A stretch of DNA of 21,619 nt from DASTBU01 sp035711845 (GTDB lineage: Bacteria; Acidobacteriota; Vicinamibacteria; Vicinamibacterales; 2-12-FULL-66-21). Position numbers and translations under genes: made by a program. Below the pieces are notes generated by a model. The model was not told where the DNA came from, ran no database searches, and saw only the letters and a list, made by a program, of their open reading frames with translations. The DNA is taken from assembly GCA_035711845.1 (NCBI GenBank), contig DASTBU010000120.1, forward strand, positions 1 to 21,619, given 5' to 3'. Position 1 is the stretch's first letter. The number at the start of each line of letters is the position of its first letter. This document shows positions 1 to 7,873 of the stretch, piece after piece.

Positions 1-2
1 AG

Positions 3-2231
3 ATCGTGCGTGACGCGGGCGTACGCGTCGAGCAGTCCGTGGACAACGTCAAGGAAGCGCTCGTCGAGGGCGCGGCGCTGACCGTCCTCGTGGTGTTCCT
101 CTTCCTGAACTCCTGGCGATCGACCGTAATCACCGGTTTGGCCCTGCCGGTGTCGGTCCTGGCCTCGTTCGTGGCCGTCTGGGCTTTCGGGTTCACGTTG
201 AACACCATGTCGCTGCTCGGGCTCTCGCTCGCGATCGGGATCCTGATTGACGATGCGATCGTCGTGCGCGAGAACATCGTGCGGCACGTCGAGATGGGCA
301 AGGACCACTACAAGGCCGCACACGAAGGGACGGACGAGATCGGGCTGGCCGTCGCCGCAACGACGTTTTCCATTGTCGTGGTGTTCGTGCCGATTGCCTT
401 CATGGGCGGCGTCGCGGAGCAGTGGTTCGCGCCCTTCGCGCTGACGATCGCCTGCTCGGTGCTCGTGTCGCTGTTCGTGTCGTTCTCGCTCGATCCGATG
501 CTGTCGGCCTACTGGCCGGACCCCCACGTGCCGGAGGGGCAGCAGGGTTTCATCACGCGGACGCTCGGCCGGTTCAACAGGTGGTTCGACAGGCAGGCTG
601 AGGGATACAAGCGCGTCATCGCGTGGGCGCTCGATCACCGATGGTCGATGGTCGGGCTCGCGACGGCGACCTTCGTCGCGGCCCTGGCGCTGCCGGCGTT
701 GGGAATCATCGGCGGAAGCTTCTTTCCCGTCCAGGATATTTCGGAGTTCAACGTCAGGATCGAGACGCCTCCGGGCTCGAATCTCGAATACACGCGGCTG
801 AAGGCGGAGGAAGCCGCGCGGCTCGCCAGATCGAAGGCCGAGGTGGCCTATACGTATACGACCATCGGTGGACAAACCGGCGCCGTGGACGAAGGGAACG
901 TCTACGTGCGGCTGACGCCGAAGGCGGAGCGCGAGCGGCATCAGGAAGAGGTCTCGACGGAGCTGCGGGCCGAGCTCTCGCGCCTGGGCGGCGTGACCGC
1001 CTCCATCAGCTCCGGATCGTTCGACAACCAGAAGCAGATACAGCTCCAGCTGCGAGGGCCCGACACCCAGGAATTGTCCCGTCTGGCCGAGGCGGTCGTC
1101 GCCGAGGTGCGTCAGGTGCCTGGCGCCGTCGATATCGGGCTGTCCACCAAGGGACAGAAGCCCGAGCTCGAGGTCGGCGTGGATCGCGGGCTTGCGGGGG
1201 CGCTCGGGCTCACGGTCGGCCAGATTGCGCAGGCGCTTCGCGTCGCGTTCGCGGGCGTGGATGCCGGTGACTGGGTCGACCCGACGGGCGAGACGCGGGA
1301 CGTGACGGTTCGTCTCGCGCCGGAGGCCCGCGAACGGCTCGCGACGCTCGAGTCGCTGCCGATCACGCTGCCGGGCGGCGGCGGTGGCGGCGGTGAGCCG
1401 TCTGCGCCCAACATCGTCCCGCTCGGCCAGGTCGCGCAGATCACGAGCAGCCTCGGCCCCGCTCGCATCGATCACCTCGATCGCGATCGCGTGATCTCGG
1501 TGCAGGCGAACACCGAGGGACGCTCGCTCACCGAAGTGATGACGGACATACAGCGCAGGCTGGACACCGTCGCGTTTCCGCCAGGATACGTGCTCACCCT
1601 CGGTGGAGAGACCGCCGATCAGCAGGAAGTGTTCGTCCGGATCATGACGTCGCTCGGCATCGCCATCATGTTGATGTACCTGGTGCTCGTGGTCCAGTTC
1701 GGATCGTTCCTGGATCCGCTGGCCATCCTGCTGTCGCTTCCCCTGTCGCTGATCGGGGTGATGCTGGCGCTGCTGGTCACGGGATCCACGCTGAACATCA
1801 TGAGCATGATCGGGGTGATCCTGCTGATGGGCATCGTGGCCAAGAACGCCATCCTGCTGATCGACTTCGCGAAGTGGTCGGAGGAGACGGGGATCGATCG
1901 GCGCGAAGCGTTGATCGAAGCGGGACGCGTGCGCCTGCGGCCGATCCTGATGACGACGTTCGCGCTGATTGCGGGCATGGTGCCCGTGGCGCTGGGCGTC
2001 GGAGAGGGAGCGGACTTCCGGGCGCCGCTGGGCCGCGCCGTGATCGGCGGCGTGCTCACGTCCACGCTGCTGACCCTGCTGGTGATCCCGACGGTCTACG
2101 AGATCCTGTCGGACTGGCGCGACGCGCTGGCCGAACGGTTTCGCGGCCGGAAGCCGGCGCCTCGCCCCGCGCACGCGGTCCCCGCGCCCCGGCTGAGGCC
2201 GGCAGAAGAGGCTCGATCGATCAGCGAATGA
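3..2231 (+). CDS. RND-family efflux pump inner-membrane subunit (AcrB/HAE1-like), 5' partial
   Basis: Proton-driven inner-membrane transporter of a tripartite drug/solute efflux system. The frame is open to the left edge, so the start is missing; about 742 residues are visible of a usual 1,030-1,050, so roughly the first 300 are outside the window. Visible from N to C: a hydrophobic helix with FLFLNSWRSTVI, then the TM4 motif GILIDDAIVVRENIV carrying the paired aspartates of the proton relay, then a large periplasmic porter/docking region. The second membrane half contains GIVAKNAILLIDF with the conserved lysine of TM10. A run of seven glycines lies in the second periplasmic region (around 1374-1395). 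The C-terminal tail is Pro/Arg/Ala-rich. No partner adaptor or outer-membrane gene is visible; they would lie upstream. The HAE1 family call is strong; the substrate cannot be told. Confidence 0.95.
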   Translation: MVRDAGVRVEQSVDNVKEALVEGAALTVLVVFLFLNSWRSTVITGLALPVSVLASFVAVWAFGFTLNTMSLLGLSLAIGILIDDAIVVRENIVRHVEMGKDHYKAAHEGTDEIGLAVAATTFSIVVVFVPIAFMGGVAEQWFAPFALTIACSVLVSLFVSFSLDPMLSAYWPDPHVPEGQQGFITRTLGRFNRWFDRQAEGYKRVIAWALDHRWSMVGLATATFVAALALPALGIIGGSFFPVQDISEFNVRIETPPGSNLEYTRLKAEEAARLARSKAEVAYTYTTIGGQTGAVDEGNVYVRLTPKAERERHQEEVSTELRAELSRLGGVTASISSGSFDNQKQIQLQLRGPDTQELSRLAEAVVAEVRQVPGAVDIGLSTKGQKPELEVGVDRGLAGALGLTVGQIAQALRVAFAGVDAGDWVDPTGETRDVTVRLAPEARERLATLESLPITLPGGGGGGGEPSAPNIVPLGQVAQITSSLGPARIDHLDRDRVISVQANTEGRSLTEVMTDIQRRLDTVAFPPGYVLTLGGETADQQEVFVRIMTSLGIAIMLMYLVLVVQFGSFLDPLAILLSLPLSLIGVMLALLVTGSTLNIMSMIGVILLMGIVAKNAILLIDFAKWSEETGIDRREALIEAGRVRLRPILMTTFALIAGMVPVALGVGEGADFRAPLGRAVIGGVLTSTLLTLLVIPTVYEILSDWRDALAERFRGRKPAPRPAHAVPAPRLRPAEEARSISE

Positions 2232-2242
2232 GACTCGATCGA

Positions 2243-2400
2243 TCACCGCAATCCGCCGGACGGCAGGAGCCTGCGCTTCCGCTCTTGACGCAGCACCGCC
2301 TCGAGCCGGGAGGCTTCCGCCCGGACCACTTGGCGGCCGAATGGCGTGATCCGATAATAACGGCCCTCATCACCGTGACCTTCGAAGGCAGCAACAATGG
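2243..2400 (-). pseudogene. PadR-family regulator remnant (C-terminal part only)
   Basis: Reading the minus strand towards a TGA at 2245-2243 gives GRYYRITPFGRQVVRAEA followed by SRLEAVLRQERKRRLL. This matches the end of the intact PadR protein at 16772-17143 in the same window (RRYFGLTSFGEQVAAAEA and RRLEAAVNEARVKRLL). The upstream half, which should hold the winged-helix domain, is not recognisable in any frame between 2400 and 2547, and no start codon with a ribosome site is seen. I read it as a decayed PadR gene converging on the RND gene. A short divergent regulator is possible but less likely because the DNA-binding half is missing. Confidence 0.6.
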
Positions 2401-2547
2401 CGCGCCTGGGTGGCCAAGGACCCTGCGTCGAATCCGGGTATCTGGCTCGTCCGGCACAAACAGCAAGCGGCGTGAAGTCGATGCCCTATGAAGACGTCTT
2501 ACACGAGGCGCTCGCCTTCGGCATCGACTGTCACGTCTGTCGCCTCG
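2401..2547. other. Intergenic, nothing recognised
   Basis: Between the PadR remnant and the stop codon of the small secreted protein gene. Short open frames exist on both strands, but none has a family signature or ribosome site. No clear hairpin with a T-tract is present. Confidence 0.5.
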
Positions 2548-3024
2548 TCACTGTTTCACGGGCATGAGTACGGCGATCGGACTGCCGTCGGCGACGACAA
2601 TGATCGGGTGCACTCCCTCCGTCATCCGAAAACGCGATCCGCGCGGTGCGATGCGCCGCAGGTAGTTGATGTAGGTCGCGCTCAGCGCAATCCCGCTCGG
2701 CGACGTGTAAGTCTTCCCTGTCGCCGCCAGCGTGAGGTCGGCGAAGCCGTATTCGTGCTTGTGCGAGGCCTTCAGGTAGTCCTCGAGCAACTTGGATGGG
2801 ACCTCGCGCGCCGGCAGAGCGACCGGCCTGGCGAACGCGGCGTCGACGGCAAGGCCGCCGTCGGTGATGAACGTGCGGCCGTCGCTCATGCGCAGCGTGC
2901 CCTGCCAGACCGGGTCGCCGGGCGTGCCGGGCGCGGTGGGTTTCATGCGCGTCTCGGTCTGCGCCGACACCGGCTGGACGATCAGGAGGGCGGCAACTGC
3001 AGCAGCCAGGGTGGGGTGTCGCAT
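2548..3024 (-). CDS. Small secreted protein of unknown function
   Basis: 158 residues. The N-terminus MRHPTLAAAVAALLIVQPVSAQ is a clear Sec signal peptide with a likely cut after VSA, so the mature protein of about 138 residues should be exported. The mature part contains WQGTLRMSDGRTFITDGGLAVD, a central KASHKHEYGFADL stretch and a C-terminal YINYLRRIAPRGSRFRM region. I do not recognise a family. The ATG at 3024 is chosen because it begins the signal peptide; an in-frame TTG at 3060 would run into the upstream gene. No strong Shine-Dalgarno is seen. The start lies 16 bp after the stop of the PQQ sugar dehydrogenase, so the two are probably co-transcribed and this product may act in the periplasm with it. 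That link is inference from spacing only. Confidence 0.75.
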   Translation of the reverse strand: MRHPTLAAAVAALLIVQPVSAQTETRMKPTAPGTPGDPVWQGTLRMSDGRTFITDGGLAVDAAFARPVALPAREVPSKLLEDYLKASHKHEYGFADLTLAATGKTYTSPSGIALSATYINYLRRIAPRGSRFRMTEGVHPIIVVADGSPIAVLMPVKQ

Positions 3025-3040
3025 GGGCACCGACCAGCAT

Positions 3041-4189
3041 TCAGCGTGAACCGGAGCCAACGGGCGTCAGCTTCAGGAGCCGGCCCTTGGCCTCGCGCCG
3101 CCCGTCCTCGAGCAGCCAGATCGCGCCGTCCGGGCCCTCCTCGGGCTCGCGGATGCGCGCGCCCATCGGCCACTGGTCGCCTTTCCGGGCGTTCGTGCCC
3201 TCCACGTCGACGCGAATCAGCGCCTGGCTGGAGAGGCCGCCAATGAACAGGTCGCCCTTCCACTGCGGCCAGAGCTTGCCGGAGTAGACCATCAGGCCTG
3301 CAGGTGAGATGACGGGATTCCAGCTCACCTTGGGCTTCTCGAACTCGGGACGCGTGTCGTGATCGGGGATCGGCTTGCCATCATAGTGATCGCCGTCGGA
3401 TACGATCGGGTAGCCGTAGTTCCGGCCGGGCAGGATCAGGTTCACTTCGTCACCGCCCTGGGGACCCATTTCCTGTTCCCAGAGGTTGCCGCTTGCATCG
3501 AAGGCAATGCCGAGCAGGTTGCGATGGCCGTAGGACCAGACGGCCGGATGGAATCCTTTGGCGGCCAGCGGATTGCCAGGCGCCGGCGTTCCGTCGTCCA
3601 CGAGGCGGAGCACCTTCCCCAGCGTCGCTTTCGGATCCTGCGCCGGCTCGAACTTCTGGCGCTCGCCGTTGGTGAAAAAGAGGTACCCGTCCGTTGAGAA
3701 CGCGATGCGGCCAGAGTAATGGCCGTCGCCTTCCACATAGGGCGAGGCTCGGAAGAGCGTCTCGACTTTCTGCAGGACCGGCTGCGCGCCATCGGCGAAG
3801 ACCCCGCGGGCGAGGACGACCCCGTTGCCACCCTGGCCTGCCTCGGAATAGCTGAAGTACACGAGCCGGTTCTGCGTGAAGCCGGGGTGCAACACGACGT
3901 CCATCAAGCCGCCCTGTCCCGCACTCGACACGGGCGGAATGCCGTCGACGCGTTTCCGCTGCTGGCCGTCCGCGGAGACGAGGTTGAGGGTGCCGGACTT
4001 CTCGGTGATCAACATCCGGCCGTCAGGCAGGAAAGTCATCGCCCAGGGCGATTCGAAGTCGGCCACCACCTGCACCTGGAACGGCAGGCCGGCCGGCTGC
4101 TGGGCCGCGCCTGTATTCTGGCGGGCGGCCTCCACGGCCCAGCCGGCAACCAGCGGCACGAGGGCGGCGCATGTCAGGATCGATCGCAT
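3041..4189 (-). CDS. Secreted PQQ-dependent sugar (aldose) dehydrogenase, GSDH family
   Basis: Predicted periplasmic six-bladed beta-propeller quinoprotein that oxidises aldoses using pyrroloquinoline quinone. 382 residues, normal for soluble aldose dehydrogenases. Signal peptide MRSILTCAALVPLVAGWAVEA. Family motifs in order: GQGGLMDVVLHPGF (from about residue 91), HYSGR (157-161; this His aligns with the catalytic base of soluble glucose dehydrogenase), YGHRNLLG (from 220, with the conserved Arg), WEQEMGPQGGDEVN (from 237) and GRNYGYP. The usual WEHEHGPRGGDE is altered at several places (Q for H, M for H), so substrate or metal binding may differ. The start at 4189 has GGAGG five bases upstream; ATG codons at 4192 and 4219 are in frame but worse placed. 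First gene of a two-gene unit with the small secreted protein. Confidence 0.9.
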   Translation of the reverse strand: MRSILTCAALVPLVAGWAVEAARQNTGAAQQPAGLPFQVQVVADFESPWAMTFLPDGRMLITEKSGTLNLVSADGQQRKRVDGIPPVSSAGQGGLMDVVLHPGFTQNRLVYFSYSEAGQGGNGVVLARGVFADGAQPVLQKVETLFRASPYVEGDGHYSGRIAFSTDGYLFFTNGERQKFEPAQDPKATLGKVLRLVDDGTPAPGNPLAAKGFHPAVWSYGHRNLLGIAFDASGNLWEQEMGPQGGDEVNLILPGRNYGYPIVSDGDHYDGKPIPDHDTRPEFEKPKVSWNPVISPAGLMVYSGKLWPQWKGDLFIGGLSSQALIRVDVEGTNARKGDQWPMGARIREPEEGPDGAIWLLEDGRREAKGRLLKLTPVGSGSR

Positions 4190-4194
4190 CATCA

Positions 4195-4199
4195 CCTCC
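4195..4199 (-). promoter_or_regulatory. Ribosome binding site for the PQQ sugar dehydrogenase
   Basis: Minus-strand GGAGG, with five bases before the ATG at 4189. It decides between four in-frame ATGs (4219, 4216, 4192 and 4189). Confidence 0.75.
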
Positions 4200-4417
4200 G
4201 AAGCTTTCCGCTTCATCAACGACGGCTACTTTTGTCTGTTGTACCTCACGTGGCGATTCCGACGCGAGGGGGGCGACTCGTCCGCTCAAAACCCGGCGCG
4301 AAGCGGACCTCAGGTCTGGCCAACGGCCAGCCGCCCTGCCCGATCAGAAACTGCCAGCCCGTTCCTTGTGACGTCGACATCTCTCGACATTCGGCCGACG
4401 CCCGCGATCTTCGTCAT
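4200..4417. other. Intergenic, no gene recognised
   Basis: Upstream of the sugar dehydrogenase; it should hold that gene's promoter, but I see no convincing -35/-10 pair. A minus-strand frame continues from the VapC relic to a TGA near 4309, but that stretch resembles nothing I know. Confidence 0.5.
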
Positions 4418-4717
4418 GGCTTTACGTCCTTTGCCCGCTGCGAAGTCGACCCCTTCCAATCCTCGACTTACTCGTTGGAACTCGATGGTGTTGTGCGTGA
4501 CGAGCGTCAGCTCGCGCGCCTTGGCCTGGCCCGGCGATCAGCACGTCGTACGGACCGATGGGCGTCCCCTTCGATGCGAGATGCGCTCGGATCTGCCCCG
4601 CCTGCCGGGCGTCTTCCTGATCGAACTCCAGCACCGGGAATTGAGGGCATCGACGTGTGCCACGTTCTTCTCGACGCGCTCACTCTTGAACGCGTCGTAA
4701 GACGCGTCAGTCGCTTC
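4418..4717 (-). pseudogene. VapC-type PIN-domain toxin remnant, frameshifted
   Basis: Three minus-strand frames must be joined to read a VapC-like C-terminal two-thirds: YDAFKSERVEKNVAHVDAL in one frame, FPVLEFDQEDARQAGQIRAH and SKGTPIGPYDVLIAG in the next, and QAKARELTLVTHNTIEFQRV in the third. The order and motifs (LEFD, GTPIGPYDVLIA, LVTHNT.EF) are those of VapC ribonucleases. The N-terminal part with the first catalytic aspartate (usually LDT) is absent: the recognisable sequence begins within a few bases of the end of the ABC ATPase gene. No antitoxin gene is seen. Two frameshifts plus the missing N-terminus mean it cannot make an active toxin. Confidence 0.75.
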
Positions 4718-4722
4718 ATGCT

Positions 4723-5535
4723 CTAGGCGTACATGTGCCGGAGCATCTCGGCCGCCGTCTCGTCGATCTGTTCCGCCCGCCGGACCTCTTCGAAGCGCGC
4801 GAGCAGATCGTCGACGCGCAGGCGTCGCTTTTCGGCATCGCGAAAGTCGTGTATCACACGGCCTCGGTGCATCATCACGACCCGGTCGCCGAGGTGCGTC
4901 ACCTGCGTCATCGAGTGAGTCACGGCAAGGGTCGTCAGCCTGTCGCGCGAGACGATCTCCTGGCTCAGGCGAATCACCTGATCGGCGCTCTTCGGATCGA
5001 GGGCGGCCGTGTGCTCGTCGAGCAGCAGGAGCTTCGGCTTCACCCATGATGCCATCAGCAGCGTGAGCGCCTGACGCTGGCCGCCAGACAGGCTGCCGAT
5101 CGGATTGTCGAGGCGATCCTCCAGACCCATGTTGAGCCAGCGGACGCGCTCGCGCAGCTCGACGCGCATCCGGCGTGTCAGCGCCCATCCGAGGCCGCGC
5201 CTCTGACCCCGCCGGGTCGCCAGAACGAGGTTCTCGGCGATCGTCATCGAAGGCGCGGTGCCGGAGAAAGGGTTCTGGAACACGCGTCCGACGAGGCTCG
5301 CCCGGCGGTGCTCGGGCCACGCCGTGACGTCCACGCCGTCGATCCGGACGGCCCCGGCATCCACGGGGAACGTCCCGGCGATGGCATTGAGCAGCGTCGA
5401 CTTGCCGGACCCGTTCGTCCCCACGACGATGACGAACGACCCCTCGTCGACGGACAGGTCGATGCTCTGGAGCGCGCGCAGCTCGTTTGCAGTCCCTGCG
5501 TTGAACGTTTTGACAATCTGTCGGATGTCGAGCAT
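4723..5535 (-). CDS. ABC importer ATP-binding subunit (TrpZ/branched-chain-type)
   Basis: Cytoplasmic ATPase that powers the importer encoded by this operon. 270 residues, normal size. Walker A GTNGSGKST (residues 39-47), Q-loop in VFQNPF (Q87), signature LSGGQRQ (from 149), Walker B LLLLDEHTAALDP (D173/E174) and H-loop AVTHS (H207). The Q-loop and the partner genes resemble the ATPases found with ABC_sub_bind (PF04392) receptors. Start at 5535 (MLDIRQIV) begins the domain; the frame is open to 5616 but would overlap the permease gene. It lies 10 bp after the permease stop and is the last gene of the operon. The substrate is unknown: family relatives include tryptophan importers, but nothing in the sequence fixes it. 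Confidence 0.93.
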   Translation of the reverse strand: MLDIRQIVKTFNAGTANELRALQSIDLSVDEGSFVIVVGTNGSGKSTLLNAIAGTFPVDAGAVRIDGVDVTAWPEHRRASLVGRVFQNPFSGTAPSMTIAENLVLATRRGQRRGLGWALTRRMRVELRERVRWLNMGLEDRLDNPIGSLSGGQRQALTLLMASWVKPKLLLLDEHTAALDPKSADQVIRLSQEIVSRDRLTTLAVTHSMTQVTHLGDRVVMMHRGRVIHDFRDAEKRRLRVDDLLARFEEVRRAEQIDETAAEMLRHMYA

Positions 5536-5545
5536 GGTCCCGGAG

Positions 5546-6490
5546 TCAGGCCCCGGCGCCTGTCGGCTTTCCACGCCGCGACCCCGCGACTCTCGACAGC
5601 ATCGTCGGGAGGACAAGCGCGACGAAGACGAAGACGGCCGTGATCAGCTTGAGGTCGTTCGGGTTGAGTCCGCCGCGCAGCGCGATCGCGACGAGCAGTC
5701 GGAAGAGCACCGATCCCATCACCGCGCCCGTGATGATGAACCCGAGTTGCCGCGTCCCCACCAGCGCCTCTCCGATGATGACGCTGGCGAGCCCCCACAC
5801 CACCATTCCAATCCCCATCTGCACGTCCGCGAAGCCCTGATACTGCGCGAGCAGCGCGCCGGCCAGCGCCACCATGGCATTCGACAGCGCCAGGCCAAGG
5901 ATGATCATCGTCTTCACGTTGACGCCCAGCGCGCTGATCATCTGGGCATTGTCGCCGGCCGCCTGCATCGTTGTACCCAGATGCGTGCGGAAGAACACGA
6001 AGAGGATCGCCGCGGCCAGCGTCGCAGCCAGCAGCGCGAGGACGAGGACCGAGACGTCGCGCGTGCTGACCTCCCAACCAGCCAGATTGAGGCGATCGGC
6101 GCGAAGGGCGGTCGTCCCGGCACTCTCGGCCAGCGTCGCCAGCGTCCGCTCGGAGAGCAGCGGCACGTTGCTCCGGCCCATGACGTGCAGGTTGACTGAA
6201 TAGAGCGCCGTCATCACCAGGATGCCAGAGAGCAGCTTGTTGATGCCGAAGCGCGTGTGGATCACTCCCGTCGTGGCGCCGGCGACCGCCCCTGCTGCGC
6301 AGGCGATCGCCGTGGCGAGCACGGGGTGCACCTGCGCGACCAGGAGCGTGGCGGCCACGGCGGCGCCCAGCGTAATGGAACCGTCCGCGGTGATATCGGG
6401 GAACTCGAACACCCGGAAGCTCACGAACACGCCGAGAGCGAGCAGCGAGAGGATCGCTCCGATGGTGAACGCGCCGATCACCAAGGACAT
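5546..6490 (-). CDS. ABC importer permease subunit (BPD_transp_2 type, TrpY-like)
   Basis: Inner-membrane channel of the importer. 314 residues with about eight or nine predicted hydrophobic helices, for example VIGAFTIGAILSLLALGVFV at the N-terminus and ITAVFVFVALVLPTML at the C-terminus. FEFPDITADGSITLGAA near the N-terminus and ISALGVNVKTMIILGLALSN in the middle are typical of branched-chain/TrpY-like permeases; the latter region is the coupling loop to the ATPase. The ATG at 6490 follows the STAS gene's stop (6492-6494) by one base, so translation is very likely coupled. The frame extends upstream to 6661 only as antiparallel reading of the STAS gene. Only one permease gene exists, so the channel should be a homodimer. 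Confidence 0.93.
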   Translation of the reverse strand: MSLVIGAFTIGAILSLLALGVFVSFRVFEFPDITADGSITLGAAVAATLLVAQVHPVLATAIACAAGAVAGATTGVIHTRFGINKLLSGILVMTALYSVNLHVMGRSNVPLLSERTLATLAESAGTTALRADRLNLAGWEVSTRDVSVLVLALLAATLAAAILFVFFRTHLGTTMQAAGDNAQMISALGVNVKTMIILGLALSNAMVALAGALLAQYQGFADVQMGIGMVVWGLASVIIGEALVGTRQLGFIITGAVMGSVLFRLLVAIALRGGLNPNDLKLITAVFVFVALVLPTMLSRVAGSRRGKPTGAGA

Positions 6491-6491
6491 G

Positions 6492-7721
6492 TCAGCTCGT
6501 CTCCCAGACGCCAGCCGGCGCGGCCCAACACGCTCCCCGGATGAATTCGCTCTGCCCGATTCCCACCACTTCTCTGGTGTCGTTGAGGAGGTGCAGGACG
6601 CCGAGCAGGCTCTCGGTCTCGAAGAGGTTCGCGACGGTTTCCTTGAGATCGATGCGGCCACGCTTCAGCGGACCGAAGGAGAACGCCGCCGCATGAAAAT
6701 GTCCGAAGAGATCGGGTGATTTGCCGAGCGGCCGCAGTTGGGGTTGCTGGCGCCGCGACACGAGGCCGACGGCGAGCGTGAGGCTTCGTGCGAACGCGCG
6801 CTCCGTCGTGAAGGTCAGTCGCGATCTGACCGCCGGGAACGCGAAGAGGTCCGGCTCGCCCGGCTGCGCCGGCGATTTCCGCAGCGCGGCCCCCACCAGA
6901 GCCGCCGCTTCACCTACGATCACGACGGCCGCGGTGTCCGCCCCCGACATCTCGAGACAGCTCGTGGCGAGATCGCCGAGCGTGATGGCGCCCGACGACC
7001 CGGCGTCGAACCGGACCAGTCGGGCGAAGCTTCCGTCGCCGGCCAGACAATACAGGATTTGCAGCTCTGACGCGTGATCGCCCGATCCGACCAGGTAGTC
7101 CGGAACGTTGGTCCCGTCGGCCGGCTGATACGCCGCGGCGTGACCGACCGCGACGAATTCCCCGAAACGGTCGCGGCAGTCGGAAAAGCCTTCACCGATG
7201 GCGCCGATTCCGAATGCGAACGCCGAGTCTCGCAGCGGAACGCTCGAGCAATGCTCTTCGCGAAACGCGCTTGCTCCGAGCGGTGCGTCGGTGCCGATGA
7301 CGCGGCACCGCACTTCGGCGCCTGGCGCCAGCTCGAAGACATGGAAGACGGCCCCCGAGCGCTCGAAAGTCGTGCCGTCGACCGGACCGGCCTCGCGCTC
7401 GGACGTCCCCTCGCCGGCCTCGATGAGCACGTCGGCCAGACCCGTCATTTGCAGCACCGTTCTGACCTGCGGCGACGGGCGGACGACGCTCAGCGAACCG
7501 TCGATGCGCTGGAGCTGCTTGTAGCACCTCATCAGGACGGCAATCCCGGCCGAGCTCATGAAGCTGACGTCCGAGAGCTCCAGGCGAATGCGATCGTGCC
7601 CCTCGCGCATCGTCTCGGCGAGGCTGTTCGTCAGGTGATCCGCCCAGTACCCATCGAGCCTTCCGCGGATCCGCAGCTCGAGGGCACCGGAAGTCTGGAT
7701 TCGGGTGATTTCCATTCTCAT
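6492..7721 (-). CDS. STAS-domain protein with large unknown C-terminal region, in ABC importer operon
   Basis: 409 residues, no signal peptide or membrane helix, so cytoplasmic. Residues 1 to about 100 form a STAS (anti-anti-sigma-like) domain: RIRGRLDG, then LELSDVSFMSSAGIAVLM. The phosphorylation loop usually written DSSG reads SSAG here (S56, S57, A58, G59), a variant also common in other STAS proteins. Residues from about 120 to 409 are soluble and unfamiliar, with features such as DRFGEFVAVGHAAAYQPADG and GDLATSCLEMSGADTAAVVI. The conserved-looking C-terminus mentions no catalytic motif I know. It sits between the receptor and permease genes. STAS domains regulate SulP transporters and serve in Mla-type ABC systems, so a regulatory or coupling role is plausible but inferred. 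The start could be ATG 7721 or 7715; neither has a Shine-Dalgarno, and a strong hairpin touches the start. Confidence 0.85.
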   Translation of the reverse strand: MRMEITRIQTSGALELRIRGRLDGYWADHLTNSLAETMREGHDRIRLELSDVSFMSSAGIAVLMRCYKQLQRIDGSLSVVRPSPQVRTVLQMTGLADVLIEAGEGTSEREAGPVDGTTFERSGAVFHVFELAPGAEVRCRVIGTDAPLGASAFREEHCSSVPLRDSAFAFGIGAIGEGFSDCRDRFGEFVAVGHAAAYQPADGTNVPDYLVGSGDHASELQILYCLAGDGSFARLVRFDAGSSGAITLGDLATSCLEMSGADTAAVVIVGEAAALVGAALRKSPAQPGEPDLFAFPAVRSRLTFTTERAFARSLTLAVGLVSRRQQPQLRPLGKSPDLFGHFHAAAFSFGPLKRGRIDLKETVANLFETESLLGVLHLLNDTREVVGIGQSEFIRGACWAAPAGVWETS

Positions 7722-7723
7722 GC

Positions 7724-7740
7724 GGGGGACTTCGTCCCCC
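7724..7740 (-). promoter_or_regulatory. Perfect 7-bp hairpin touching the STAS start codon
   Basis: In the mRNA sense the arms are GGGGGAC and GTCCCCC with a GAA loop, all G-C except one A-U pair. It ends two bases before the ATG at 7721 and leaves no room for a ribosome site. It may block or tune initiation, or push the real start to the ATG at 7715. Confidence 0.6.
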
Positions 7741-7779
7741 GGACCCCCTTACTCGCTTCCGCCTTCGCGCGCAGCGCTA

Positions 7780-7795
7780 CGGCGAGACCTCGCCG
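7780..7795. repeat. Perfect inverted repeat, 7-bp arms
   Basis: CGGCGAG and CTCGCCG separated by two bases; as RNA the innermost pair would open to give a four-base loop. Part of the spacer cluster. Confidence 0.5.
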
Positions 7796-7858
7796 AAGCC
7801 TAGGCGCAGGCGGGCGCTCGCGGGAACCCCCGACGCCCCCGCTCCGCCTCGGCCGCCG

Positions 7859-7873
7859 TCGCGCGAAGCGCGA
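7859..7873. repeat. Perfect inverted repeat, 6-bp arms with GAA loop
   Basis: TCGCGC-GAA-GCGCGA on the + strand. The trinucleotide loop is the same type as in the hairpin at 7724-7740, which suggests a common origin. Confidence 0.5.

Noticed and set aside
4309..4417. Minus-strand continuation after the VapC relic as part of VapC
   Set aside because: VapC proteins end soon after the THNT.EF motif; the continuation has no similarity I recognise.
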